The notes: generated from the letters alone by a model not told the origin. Shown: positions 27,111-38,910, numbered from the stretch's first letter. The stretch is DNA of 62,771 nucleotides from Darksidea phi (GCA_030770425.1 JASJFT010000249.1:1-62771); one strand, 5' to 3'. Program-made: numbers and translations.

Positions 27111-29552
27111 ACCTACTCGTACGACTAGGAGCGATTTAGTTATAGTATAATTTCGTACTATAATTACTTAATATTCTAGAATTTTCCTATATTCGGTATC
27201 TAGGTTTCTTATTCTATAGTAGGAGTAGCCTAGTATAAGTTCGGGGGGTAGATCTATTAAAGTTTCTCTATTAGATTAATAGAGATTATATTCGTCGATA
27301 TCCTCGATATATAAAGGTAGTTAATAATTTATTATATTAGTATATAGCTTAGGGTATAATAGTTTAGTTTTATCTAATAGGATTTTATAGGGAAGAGTAG
27401 TTGAAAAAGCTACTCGTACGGCGTTAGTTCTATAGTAGTAGTATTTTTAATAGTACTAAGAGTCTATATTAACTATTATTAACGTCTAATTAATAGACGG
27501 GTTATATTTCTAAAGTTAAGAAAGACTAAGGATAACGGGTATATTTTAGACTAGGTTAGTAATATATAGTAAGTAATTTTCGTAGTAGTTTCTAATCTAT
27601 ATAGGTAGAATAGTATATTATATAAGTATATTACTTATATAGCTATTAGCTAGTAAGAGCTTTCTTAGAAAGGGTATAGTATAGGTATTAATAGAGTACT
27701 TTTAAGTAAAGGTTTAGTTAAAAAAGGTAATAGTTAAGTATTTACTATCTATAAGACTCTATATATTAATAGTAGTATATATAAGTAGAAAAGAAGTATA
27801 AATAAATAACGATTTACTATCTATAGATCTAAGTTAAAGAGGGGCCTTTTTACTTAGAATAGTCCGAATCTAGTATAGTTACTCGTCTAATAATTCTTTC
27901 CTATCTAACCTTTAGTTATAATAATAACTAGAGGTTATATATTTTTTAAATTATTAATATAAGAGATACTTATAGAGGGTAATACCGAGCTAACTAGTAT
28001 ATTAATATAGGGGACTTTAGTCTTAGGTATAAAGATTTCGGTTCTAGTATATTCCTAGGGTTAATCTATAGTATAGTTAAAGAAGGGGTTATTAAATAGA
28101 TATTAATAGGGAGGTTAGTTATTAGTATTCTAGTTATTATACTAGGGCTAGGGGCGGCCGTACTAGGTTTACGTATATTAGTTCTAGGTCTATTAATATT
28201 AGAGATATTAAGACTAGACGTACGTTATTTATTAGTCCTAGAGTATTTACTATATAGTCTATTCTTAACCTAGTACCCTACCGAACTATTCGTTATTTTT
28301 CTTCTTCTCTTAGTAATTTTTCTTAAAGTAGTCTATTTTACTATAATAGAAGTAGGTACTAATAGCCTTACGTTCTTCGTAGGAGGTATATAGGATATAT
28401 ATAATATCTAGAATTATAGAGTTACTAGTATTAGTTACTAGGAATAAGAATATATTAGTTAATAAAGCGGACTAGAGGACGTTATTTAGTTAGATAGTAT
28501 TTAGGTAAAAACTAGTACGTATACTCTTAATATATTCTTTATTCTACTTTCTATTCTAGATTTATATAAAGAGGTTTACCTATTCTTTATAGTCTACGTA
28601 GTCTAGTTACTTTTCTCGATAGATAGCTATAGTACCTAGTATAGTAGAGACTTTAGTATAAAGGACTTAAATCTTTTCTATATTAGTTTTTTCTATCTTA
28701 GTAGCCTATTTATAGAACTCGGTCTAGAAGTTAAAGAATAGCTAACTACCTATAACGAGTTTATTAAACTTATTACTTACCTTAATTTATTTATTAGAGG
28801 TAATATAGTAGGTATTAAGGGTCTTAAATAGGTCGGTCGTATTCTACTATTTTTATTTAGTAGGATTATCTAGGTTAGACTATACTATATCGAATTAATC
28901 GCGATAGATATTAAATACTTTACCGGATATAAGACTAAAGATATATTAGATATATTTAAATTCTATATTAAAGATAGCCCCGTCTATAGTATAAATATTA
29001 CGAATATTATATTTCTAGTTCTTATACTTAGTCTAGTATTTATTTATAAACTTATTTACTCTATTAAATTTATTAAGATTATTAGTAAGATAGTAGTAAG
29101 AGATATAGGTATAGGTCTAGATATATAGAAAGTCGACTTTACTTTAAAGTAGTCGAATAGTCTAGTATACTTCTTTAAGGTTTATAATAAGGGAGGTAAC
29201 GCGGTATTATATATCTACGTCTAAGGTATTTAATATAGCTTTAATACTACGGCGGGTTAAAGAGATAGGTTTCTTATTTTCTAGTATAATTAATATAGTA
29301 AGGTTACTTACTACGCCTCCTATATAGATAAAGGAGGCTAGCGTAGGAACCTAGCTAATTACGGTAGTAAGTTACTCGCCCTACTAGTATTACTAGTTAT
29401 TAGTAGTTATAGTATCCTTTAGTATTCTTAGTATTCTAGGTATAGTATAAATCTTAGGTCTAGCTTAGTATTTCTAGATTTAAGGTAGTCGATCGGGCTA
29501 TTAGAAGAGCGTCTTACCCTAGTAGTAGGATTAAAGGGAGAATAGTATAAAC
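27111..29552 (-). pseudogene. 5' half of G: leader and Gag region
   Basis: Between the RT leader and the 5' LTR. This is where Gag and protease must lie, and minus-strand frames with only RIP-type stops are present, but I could not read a diagnostic motif. CpG is more frequent here than in most of the window (for example 28130-28210 and 29240-29330). F has lost this whole part, so there is no second copy to compare. Confidence 0.45.
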
Positions 29553-29729
29553 TATTATAGTATAGATATACTAGAATCGAGGTAGAATATAAGTTATACT
29601 ATAAAGGGCTAATATTAAAATAAATAGGGGCTATATATATCTAACGTAGTAAGGTCTAGTAAAGAGAGTATTATAGCTATAGGTACGGTACGTAATAGAT
29701 ATAAATAATTATAGATTAGTACTATAATA
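29553..29729 (-). repeat. 5' LTR of G (LTR3)
   Basis: 177 bp direct repeat of 23337-23513, with ends tattatagtatag and ctataata, followed by the target duplication actac. Confidence 0.93.
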
Positions 29730-29734
29730 ACTAC

Positions 29735-31300
29735 TTCTTATACCTAAGAGAGTATAGAAAGATATTTTTATAGACTTTAAAAGCTTCCTAAAGGACTATA
29801 AGGAATATAATAATATATTCGTAGTAATATATAGATTATTAAAATATACTTTCTTATTACTCTACTTTAAGACTACTACTACTAAAGATATAGCTACTCT
29901 CTACTATATATATATATAGCGAGTCTTTAGTCCCCTACGTACTATAGTTTTAGATCGAGGTCTATAGTTTATATTAAGCTTTATAAAAGAATTATATAGA
30001 CTTATAGAAATTAGCTAGTTATTATCTATAGTCTACTACCTATAGACTAATAGTAATATAGAAGTTTTTAATTAATAGCTAGACTAATAATTACGTCTCT
30101 TTATAAACTTCTATTAGAATAACTAGTCTAACCTTCTACCTAGTATAGACTAGGCCTAGATAATTCTTCCGTATAATATAATAGGATTTTTTCTATTTAA
30201 GATCGAATTTAGCTATAAGACTTATTACTACTAGGACTAGTAAGAACGTATCTATAAACCCTCTAAATTACTAAATAATATAACTATATAGGTAATCTAA
30301 GAGTTCGTAAAAACCTAAACTAATATAGTCTAATAGGTTTACGACTACGTCTAAGCTAATATTATAATAGCTTAGAAAATCTAGAACTAATAAGCTAATA
30401 AAAAATACTATCCCCTAGATTTTAATATAGGAGATTAAGTCTATATTATATCTAAGGGATTTACTACCTTAAGACTAAGTCTAAAATTAGACTAGTAAAT
30501 ATATAGACCTTATCTTATTATTAGCTAAAGGTATAGCTTCTATATAGTCTAGTTACCCCCTTATATAAAGATATATAATATTTTCTATACGAATAGATTA
30601 TATAAAGCTATATAAGATCTATTATCTAATTAAGTACTTCCTAAAAAACTAGCTATAAAAGTAAACGAGTATTCTAAGTAGCTAGTAGTCTATATCCTTA
30701 ATAGCTAGATCGTTTATAGTAAGCTCTACTATTAAATAGAATAGATAGGCTACGACCTAGACCTAATCTATTACTTAGTAAGTAATTTTATAAATATAGT
30801 CTAAAAAGTAAAAGAGTTCTATAATAAGTACTTTAATAAGTTAGGTCTATCTAAACGACTAGTTTAGTAGCTAGAAGCCGCGTTATAAGATAAGTTCCTT
30901 AGCCTTTAGTTAGAAGATAAGGTACTAGTTAAGATAGAAACCTAGAAAAATTATCGACGCTAAGTATAGGCCTTTACCCTCTATAGCCCGTCGAAACGGG
31001 TAGTATAATACCTAGAGCTTAGGGTAATTACCCCTAGGCTTAGGGTACCTTTCTTCTATAGCTTATTAAAACGGGTAGCGTATAACCTAGAGCTTATAGT
31101 AATTACCCCTAGGCTTAAAATATCTTTCTTCTATAGCCCGCTAAAACGGGTAGTATATAGCCTAGAGCTTATAGTAATTACCTCTAAGCTTAGAGTACCT
31201 CTTCTTTATAGTCTACTAAAATAGGTAGCGTAATATCTAGAATTTATAGTAACTATCCCTAAGCTTAAAGTACTCCTCTATAGCCTTACTTCGCTACGGG
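29735..31300 (+). pseudogene. Pol of E, part 2: integrase, chromodomain, repeat tail
   Basis: Continuation of E's Pol after G. The integrase core reads LVVVDRLLKYT, then IVLDRGLQF (second Asp), then TNSNIEVFNQ, the equivalent of the family's xGQxExxN motif with the Glu kept. A chromodomain-like stretch follows at about 30720-30840 (GYDLDLIYYLVSNFINI), close to the form in other fungal chromoviruses where the module ends in a Pro/Leu-rich linker. The last part is a run of four 75-bp in-frame repeats (30981-31277). The frame ends near 31300. Confidence 0.85.
30981..31277 (+). repeat. 75-bp tandem repeat in the C-terminal tail of E Pol
   Basis: Units begin at 30981, 31056, 31131 and 31206; the last is 72 bp. 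Each encodes about 25 residues with a common pattern, roughly YSPLKRVV, one or two residues, LELIVITPRL, then a short hydrophobic end. Unit length is a multiple of three, so the Pol frame is kept. Differences between units are mainly transitions. Confidence 0.9.
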
Positions 31301-31709
31301 TAGAAACGTAGGAGAAGTAAGTCTTATTCTCTAGTAGAGCTACGTATATATAACTTCTAGATAATATAAAAAATTAAGTTACTAGTATTCTTTTATATAT
31401 TCTATAATACTCTTTAGATACGTCGAGCGCGTTACGTAGTATATATATTAGAAAAATATTTTTTAGATAATAATTTATATAGTAAAATAAATAGATATAC
31501 GTAGGGCTATATAATATTAATATACTCTAAGGACGATCTAGAGGATATTAGTTAAATCGTTTTTTAAGTAGGGAGTAATAGATATAGATACCTATCTACC
31601 CTTTTTATCTCTCTTTTCTTCTCTCTCTTCCCCCCCCTAAAAGCGTTTTTTCTTAATTATTCGTTTACTAGGCCCTTAAGGATAAGGCCTTAATCCGAAA
31701 GAAAGATAA
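31301..31709. other. 3' untranslated region of E
   Basis: Noncoding stretch between the end of Pol and the right LTR. It ends in a pyrimidine-rich block (about 31600-31640) and then the purine run gaaagaaagataa at about 31697-31709, the likely polypurine tract immediately before the LTR. Confidence 0.55.
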
Positions 31710-31977
31710 TATTACGGCCTATTCCCTAAGTAACCTAGTTATTTTACTTATTTTCTATTTCGGTTAGTAGATTAGGTAATCCTAAGGATTAGTCTAATAG
31801 TTAGTTAGTTTATTTAGCGCGCTAAGCCCTATTCGGGTATAAGAACCCTCTATTCTTATACCCTTATAGTACTATCTTAGAATAGCTTTAATATACTAAT
31901 TCTACTATTAGTTAATTAGAAGGCTACCTTAGCTATTATAACTCCTAGTTAATTATACTTAGTCCTAGGGTCTTATA
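31710..31977 (+). repeat. 3' LTR of E (LTR2)
   Basis: 268 bp, start tattacggcc and end tcttata. It is the direct repeat of 17637-17904 and is followed by the target duplication actac. Confidence 0.92.
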
Positions 31978-31982
31978 ACTAC

Positions 31983-34650
31983 CTATTTATAGCCTAGTAC
32001 TTTATATAACTTCTAATCTATTTATAGATTATATTTTACTAACTAATTATAACTAATAATTATATTAATATCTTTAATTTTTATAATATCGAATCTATAA
32101 TAGTCTCTAATATTTACTATCTCTAAGGTTACTTCTTATATTTTAAGGTAAATTATATCTCCTTTATATTCTATAAATAATCTATCTCTAAGTTCTACTC
32201 GTATAGGTTTTACCTTAGTTTAGTAGAAAATCTTATATTTCTTTATTATTCGTAATAATAGAAGTATAAATTCTACTCTACTATTTATAATAGTTTAGAC
32301 TTTCCGTCCGCGAATTCGTATATCTACTTCTAATCTAGCTAGTTATTAAATATCTTCTTATACGATTTATAAAGTTATCTTTTAAGTACTTTTATTAATA
32401 CGACTTTTATATAGCTAATAATAATCTAGTTTTTTAGTTTATTATTATAGATAATCTAATTCTTAGGATTATTATCTAGTTCTTAAATCTTATCCTAGCG
32501 TTTTCTAGACTTATATTAAAATATAGGATATTATTTATTAAATCTAGGTTCTTCTTCTAACTAAAAGAGTAAGTCGTTTACTTGTTCTTAATCTAGGTCT
32601 ATTATCTTTCTAACTTTAATAGGTAGTTTTTAGTTTAGTACCTCTTATAGCCCTTCTTTTTAGCTTCCCTCTAATAATAGTATATCTTTCTTATTAATTA
32701 CTACTTTTCTTCTATTATTCTAGGTATTATAGTATTCTTACTATATATCTAGGACTTATAGCTATCTCTTAATCTTTAGATCGTTTAGACTATTCCGGTT
32801 CTATAGCTAGTAACTATACCTATTATACTATTTAACGAGATATTCTTATCTTCTAAGATTTAGATAGAAAATATCTTCTTCTCTTCTAGCTATAAGCTCT
32901 CTTTACGTTAGATATAAGATATATAATCTATTATAGTATATCTAATATATCGCTTTATAGTTAGGTTCTTAATATATAATTCTATAATTAATATCCTATT
33001 TATACTTTTTAGTATCTACTTTAATTAGTCCTCGTAGCTATCGTCCTATAGTATATTTTATTAGAAAATACTTCTTATATTTATTATTATAGTAATTATC
33101 CTATTTTAACTATTCTTACTTTTTATATATCTTAACCTAATTTTTATAATTATATATATAATATTTAATTATTAGATATTCTTCGTCGAGAAGATATATA
33201 TATAGGTAATCTCCTAGGAAAATTATTATATCTTTCTTTTATTACGTATAGTACTTATATTACCCTATATAATAAGTCTATAGTAAGATATTATAATCTC
33301 GATTCTTATAATCCTATATTATCTTATAGTTCTCCGGCCCTTAGAGCTTTAGGGCTTATTCTATTACTATTTATTCTTAGTTACTAGTAACGTAAATTAG
33401 CTCTTTTATCTTAGTATAGTACTTAGTAATATATTAGCTATTACTATACTTCTAGTATTTATTATATACTAATCGTTAGAAAACTATTTCTATATTAATC
33501 TTCTCTAGCTTATTAAGTTTTAGTTCTTTAATCTCAAGCTCTAGGTCTTCTTATTAATAAGGGATTTTCTCGTCCGTATCTTCTATTATATCGAACTATT
33601 CTTTTAGAAATAATTCTTAGTCGTCTATCTCCTTCTAGTAGATACTTTTAATTATATTAATATACTTAGCGCCCTCCTAGCTACCCGTATTTCTTTTTTT
33701 ATTACTATATTCCTTAGCGAAGTATCCCTATATTCTATAACGTAGATATACTTTTTCTTCTTAATATTATTTTATTTCGTCTACTGGAATCTTCTATAAC
33801 TTCTTACCCTACTCGTATTTTTTATTTCTTAGGTATTTTTCTTAGACTATATTAATATTTATTTTATTATAACCCCTATAGAACCTATATTTAGAAGTTA
33901 ATTATTCCTTTTTATAGACTTTAACTAGTTCTATAGCTTCTTATTTTTTAAGTACTCGTTTATATAGTCGGTTATTAATATATATTACTATCTTAATTAA
34001 TTCTACTAGGTTATCTAACTTCTTAAGTTTAGATAGCTTATTCTTAATTACTTTCTTAAGTCTATTATAGTACGTAACTATAAGAGGAGTATCGTTCTAA
34101 TCGATCTTATACTATAGCTATTTAAATTTAGTAGTATAGGCTCTTACTAATTTTATCTATTTTAGCCTCTAAATCTTATACTTTACTTATTAAATCTTAT
34201 TAATATCTTTAAAGACTATACGTATCTATTCCTTAAAGAAGTCTTAATCTTTAAATACTACTTTTATTTTATTATATTACTTTATTAAAGTTTCTTTATT
34301 AGCTATATAATTATTAACTAAGAATTATATTTATACTATTATCTTTTCTATTATATATATATCTATTATAAGGATCTTATCCTAGTTACTAGTAAACGTA
34401 GTAGAGTTAAACTAATAGTATAGATCTATTTATATAAGAAATAGCTTTAGACCTTCCTTACTACTATTATATCTCTTAAGTATCTTAATCTTTACTTTAC
34501 TATTAAGTCCTACTCTTACTTATTATAGTATTCCTTATAGTAATACTATAGCTTACTATATCTCTACTATCTAAGCTACCTATTACTAAATAAGAATAGC
34601 TAGATTTATTATTAGAGCTTCTATTATACTTTTTCTAGAAGTATTACGTA
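31983..34650 (-). pseudogene. Gag and protease region of B
   Basis: The minus-strand half of B lying right of E. It matches C 51760-54400 in reverse: the words around 34440 equal the reverse complement of C around 51960-52030. The position between the 5' LTR and the RT implies Gag and aspartic protease. The nucleocapsid zinc knuckle cannot be seen because Cys and His codons are destroyed by RIP. No motif by itself proves the protease. Confidence 0.6.
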
Positions 34651-34702
34651 AGCTAGATAAAGTTACTATATTTAATATAACCTAGATTTAAGATAGTTAA
34701 TA

Positions 34703-35092
34703 TATTATACGTTATATATATCTTTATACGAGATCTAGATTAGAACTAATAGTACGTTTATTATATCGTTAGATTTTAATAGATTAAGATTAAGTTAACG
34801 AATTCTATTACTAGAATAACTACTTAGGAAAAGATCTAATCTTATCCGTAAGTATTAGATAAACTAAAGAGAATTAACTATAAGAAATTAAAATAGAAAG
34901 TCTAAGAGATCTTCTACTCTCTTATACTCGTCCTTATTCCTTAAGGTAGTAGTAGTAGTAGTAGAAGTAGTAACTTCTACGACTTCTATAACTTCTAAGT
35001 TATATAATATTAGATTACTAACTAAGTATAGTTTAGCTATTCTAGCTATACTAGAGCTTATCTCGTATTCTTCTAATCCTAGGGTTATAATA
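34703..35092 (-). repeat. 5' LTR of B (LTR1) with 45-bp deletion
   Basis: Reverse copy of LTR1, 390 bp instead of 435. The missing 45 bp fall in the region of repeated ttctataac/gttatagaa words, so slippage or hairpin excision there is a simple explanation. Its outer end, gttataata at 35092, is followed by the target duplication gatat. Confidence 0.88.
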
Positions 35093-35197
35093 GATATAAA
35101 GAGTATAGAGAGTATAGAACGAACCTACTATAAATATAGACTAATATAGAACGCTCGTTCTATTTATACTATACTATATAGTACTATATTATATTTC

Positions 35198-35231
35198 CTA
35201 CGATTTTTTTATAGTAAACTTTTTACTAATA
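35198..35231 (-). repeat. Right terminal inverted repeat of T
   Basis: 34 bp. Its reverse complement starts tattagtaaaaag and ends atcgtag, matching 12438-12470. F resumes immediately after it. Confidence 0.55.
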
Positions 35232-38060
35232 AAGATTATAAGATTAATATTATTCTAGATAAAGAACCCCTATACTAAAAGAATTAATCTTTTTTTTTAT
35301 CTAAACTCTACGTTATATATAAATAGCTAGATAATAATTTAGATAAAGGTTTTATCTAGAAATCCTATATATAATATACTATTCTTCTACTCTTAGTAGT
35401 AAAACTAGATAGAGAAGTATATATATATTAAGACTATAAAGGTCTAAATAATATTATTATTAAGAACTACTACTTACTACCTCTTATCTAAGAAACTCTT
35501 AATACCCTTTATAATATAAAAGTATATATTAAACTTAATATTATCGCTATCTTTAATAAATTATATATTATTAAAGAATATAAATAAAAAATAATATTTA
35601 TTATATATTTTAGACTTTTTAAAATCTTAGTTATACCCTTTAGCCTTTATAACGTACTAGTATCCTTTTAAAACTATATTAATTATATTCTTTATAATCT
35701 ATTAGATTATATCTATATTACGTATCTTAATAATATCTTAGTCTACTTAAAAAATAAAAAAGAGTATTAAAAGTATATCTAAGAAGTAGTTTAGAGATTA
35801 ATTAATATTAACCTTTAAAGTAATATCTATAAATATAAGTTTAAGATTATAAAGATTAAATATCTTAGATTTATTATCTTTCTTAGTAGTATTAAAATAG
35901 ATCTTAAGAAAGTAGCTACGATTTTAAAATAAATATAATTATTTTATTTTAAAAATCTATAGAAATTTCTAGGTCTTATAAATTTCTACTAATACTTTAT
36001 TTAAGACTTTTTAAAGATATATACCTTACTTAATAAACTCCTATATAAGGATATATTATAGAACTAGACTACTAAATAGATAACTATCTTTAAAATACTT
36101 AAGAATTTCTTTATTATAATATTAGTACTAGCGATATATAACTTTACTAAGAAAATAATTCTAAAAACTAATACTTTTAATTAGGTATTAGGTAGTATTC
36201 TCTTCTAATATAATAATAATAGTATTCTATATATAGTCGTCTATTTTTTAAGTAAATATAATATTATTAAATATAATTATAAGATTTATAATAAAGAATT
36301 ATTAATAATTAAGTTCTTAAAAGAATAGTAACTAGAACTCTAAGGAACTATAGAATTATTTAAAATTATTATTAACTATAAAAATTTAGAATACTTTATA
36401 ACTATAAAGGTACTATTATAATACTAGATTTACTAGTTAAAGTTTCTATTATAATTTAACTTTAGAATTATTTATTAACTAGACTTAAAAGTTATACGAC
36501 TAGATATACTAAGTAGAATACTAGGAAATTAACTAAATAAGAATAATACTTCTAATAATAGAATAAAAAATAGACTATAAATAGTACTTTTACTAGAAAT
36601 CCTTAATAATAAAGTTTTAAAAGATCTTCTTAACTAAAATTCTATAAGTATAGTACTACTAATCCTTCCTACTATAGATCGACTTATTAATAAACTAATT
36701 AACTCTATATATTCTATTATATTAATAACTATAAAGATAATTACTACTCTTTTAGATCTAAATATAAAATATTAGCTAAAATATCTTTAAAAAATTATAT
36801 AGATACTAATACTATACTTTATACTTTATTAAGATTATATATAGTATTAAGAATACCTCTTTATACTATTTTATAATAAACTTTATATATAGATTCTATA
36901 CTAAATATATAATTCTATATCTACTAGATATTTAGAATAGGTTAAAATAATAAAACTAGTTATCTAAGACTATTAGTAACTATATATAATATATAATATC
37001 GAAATCTATATTTAAGTATATAAACTTTATATCTAAATTAAAAGCTTTAGATTATTATTCTAAGAATTTCTTAAATTCTTATTAGTTCTATTTTAGGTAT
37101 AGTCTAATATCTCTATTAACTATATTACTCTACTTCTAGAATTATAGTAGTATAATTATATATATAAATATATTCTTATTATAGTCTATAGACTTATAAA
37201 GATATACTATATTATTTTTATTAGAAAAATTAATATATCTAAGTTAGTTAATATCTTTATATCTTAAGTTTACTCTTTCTACGATTATCTTAATAATATC
37301 CTATTTAATTAAGAAATCTAATTTATATTATAGTTCTAGAACTAATTATTTATAAGACTTAGAATTATACTAAAATACTTCTTATTATTCTATCTTAAGA
37401 CCGATAGCTAGATTAAATAAGTAAATAGTAGTATTAAAGTATACCTCTAGGTATTTATAAATTTTTATTAAGATAACTAGATATAATAACTTCCTCTTAT
37501 AAAATTTACTATAAATAATATTACCTCTAAAATAACTAATATTTCTCTATTCTTTACTAATTATAGCTTTAACCCGAAACTTAGGGTTAAGTCTAGCTAA
37601 TTAATACTACTAAATCTATTCCTATTTTAATAATAGGAATTCTTTAAAGTAAATAATATTACTAATAGATTTAATTATATTATTACCTAACTAAAAGTTA
37701 TTACTAAATAATCTATTAAGCGTTACGAATACTATATAAACGAGAAGTAAGAAGATATACTAAGATTTATTATAGAAAATAAGATCTTTATAAATATAAG
37801 AAATATAAAAACTAATAGACTAATAAAAAAAGAAGATAATAAGATAGTAGATCTATTTAAAGTTTTAAAAGTTTACGACTAAATATATACCCTAGAACTT
37901 CTAGTAACTATAAAAATATTCCTAGTATTTTATAATTTATTATTCTAATTAAAATACCTCTCTTTAGAACTTTTAGAATAAAATATAATAAATAAAGCTA
38001 AGTTCTAATATCTTAAAGGAAGAATACTTAAACAAGAGGACGGAATAGAAAAGCTAATTA
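35232..38060 (+). pseudogene. Pol of F: RT, RNase H, integrase
   Basis: Plus-strand frame. Reverse transcriptase lies at about 35480-35830: VYIKLNIIAIFNKLYI, then FKILVIPFSLYN, then the catalytic box at 35723-35734, YLNN in place of YLDD. RNase H follows at about 36080-36400 (ILKTNTFN, then YNYKIYNKELLII). Integrase lies at about 37090-37480, with an IIVYRLIK-type first site and a C-terminal region to about 38060. Asp-to-Asn and Trp/Gln-to-stop changes all fit RIP. The enzyme set is inactive. Confidence 0.88.
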
Positions 38061-38317
38061 AATAATAGAAATTTAAGTTCCTACTAGATTACTATAATAA
38101 AGACCTATAATAACTAATATACTTAGTTAAATAGAAATATTATCTTACTATCTAGTAGTTAATATCTAATCTAAAAGGTTAAGAGAGTATAGTCTACTAA
38201 TTTTATAATAATTACCTAGATAAATCTACCCTAAGATAGATTTAAAGAATATTAATATTAGTAAATTTTCTTTCTATAGAGCTATCTAAGACGAATAGCT
38301 ATTTAGAGAAGGAATAC

Positions 38318-38494
38318 TATTATAGTACTAATCTATAACTATTTATATCTATTATATATTATATCTATAATTATAATACTTTCTTTACTAGATCTTATTA
38401 TATTAGGTATATATAGCCCCTACTTATTCTAGTATTAATTCTTTATAGTATAACTTATATTCTATCTTAATTCTAGTATATTTATACTATAATA
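38318..38494 (+). repeat. 3' LTR of F (LTR3)
   Basis: 177 bp, the reverse complement of G's LTRs, starting tattatagtactaatc and ending tactataata. Equal length and ends confirm that F and G are one family. Confidence 0.92.
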
Positions 38495-38910
38495 AAGACT
38501 AACGTAAAGTAATAACTATAAAATTAAAGATTTCTATTTATTAGATTATTATTATAAGTAATCTTTATAAAGTAATTTTTAATAGTAATATAAAGTTAAA
38601 TATAATATATCTCTCTACTATACGAGTATTAAATATCTATATTTAAAATAAAGATTAAGATTATCTTCTACTTAGAGAGTATACTAGGATAATTACTACT
38701 AATAGATTAATAAATAAATATATAGGAATAGTTTATAATATCTTAATAATAATTAATATTATTATTATACCTACTTATTTTAAGGTTATAAGAAATATTT
38801 AGAGGTTATTAATACTAGATACTTTTTAGTATATAGTTACGTATTTAGAGATAAAATTTACTCTAATAGATTATTATTATTATAAAATTACTATATTAAA
38901 TAGATAGAAG
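38495..38910. other. Unassigned spacer left of element I
   Basis: RIP-saturated sequence between F and I. Its last five bases (38906-38910, agaag) are the left target duplication of I, so it was once continuous with 46645 onward. One plus frame reads about 100 codons with only RIP-type stops, but I recognise no domain. Confidence 0.4.

Larger units (their letters stand above)
23337..29729 (-). mobile_element. Gypsy element G, complete, inserted in E
   Basis: A complete minus-strand LTR retrotransposon of 6393 bp. The LTRs are 23337-23513 and 29553-29729, both 177 bp. Target duplications actac are identical at 23332-23336 and 29730-29734. A purine tract (minus strand agaggggggg, 23517-23526) lies directly inside the left LTR, which is therefore the 3' LTR. 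Pol domains read right to left. It belongs to the same family as F, which shares its LTR and Pol. G keeps clearly more CpG than F at matching positions, in line with it being the youngest layer of this stack. Confidence 0.93.
17637..31977 (+). mobile_element. Gypsy chromovirus E, split by G
   Basis: A plus-strand LTR retrotransposon. The LTRs are 17637-17904 and 31710-31977, both 268 bp. Target duplications are actat (17632-17636) and actac (31978-31982), differing by one C-to-T. Its own sequence is 17637-23336 plus 29735-31977, about 7.9 kb; 23337-29729 is element G. It holds one long Gag-Pol frame with protease, RT, RNase H, integrase and chromodomain, followed by a tail of 25-residue tandem repeats. 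A purine run (gaaagaaagataa) precedes the right LTR, as expected for a plus-strand element. Confidence 0.93.
13345..35092 (-). mobile_element. Gypsy chromovirus B, LTR1 family, split by E
   Basis: A complete minus-strand LTR retrotransposon. The 3' LTR is 13345-13779 (435 bp) and the 5' LTR is 34703-35092 (390 bp). Target duplications are ggtat (13340-13344) and gatat (35093-35097), differing by one RIP-type G-to-A. Element E and one copy of its target duplication (17637-31982) interrupt its pol; without them B is about 7.4 kb. Continuity across E is shown by C: C 54331-54430 matches, in reverse, the sequence just right of E joined to the sequence just left of E. The domain order Gag, protease, RT, RNase H, integrase, chromodomain identifies a Gypsy chromovirus. 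Confidence 0.92.
12438..35231. mobile_element. TIR-bearing element T (about 1 kb, split by B)
   Basis: T interrupts F exactly where F leaves and re-enters homology with G. Its own sequence is 12438-13344 plus 35098-35231, about 1.04 kb; everything between is element B and its passengers. The ends are inverted copies: 12438-12470 against the reverse complement of 35198-35231, sharing tatta.taaaa, ttta.tataaaa and cgtag, with most mismatches being transitions. Inside, the left and right arms also share tatactctctata in inverse orientation. No transposase could be read, so it may be a non-autonomous DNA transposon. The target duplication is unclear; a TA duplication is possible but the fit to G is off by a few bases. 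Confidence 0.5.
35232..38494 (+). mobile_element. 3' part of Gypsy element F
   Basis: Plus-strand continuation of the fragment 11935-12437, now with RT, RNase H, integrase and the 3' LTR (38318-38494). A purine run, agagaagg, precedes the LTR. It is the same family as G, with which it aligns throughout, but it has fewer CpG sites. F was split first by T and then, inside T, by B, E and G. It lacks a 5' LTR, so its own target duplication cannot be checked. Confidence 0.88.

Noticed and set aside
30981..31277. A regulatory satellite or rDNA-type repeat
   Set aside because: The 75-bp units are in frame with E's Pol and stop at the end of the coding part, so they are part of the old protein.
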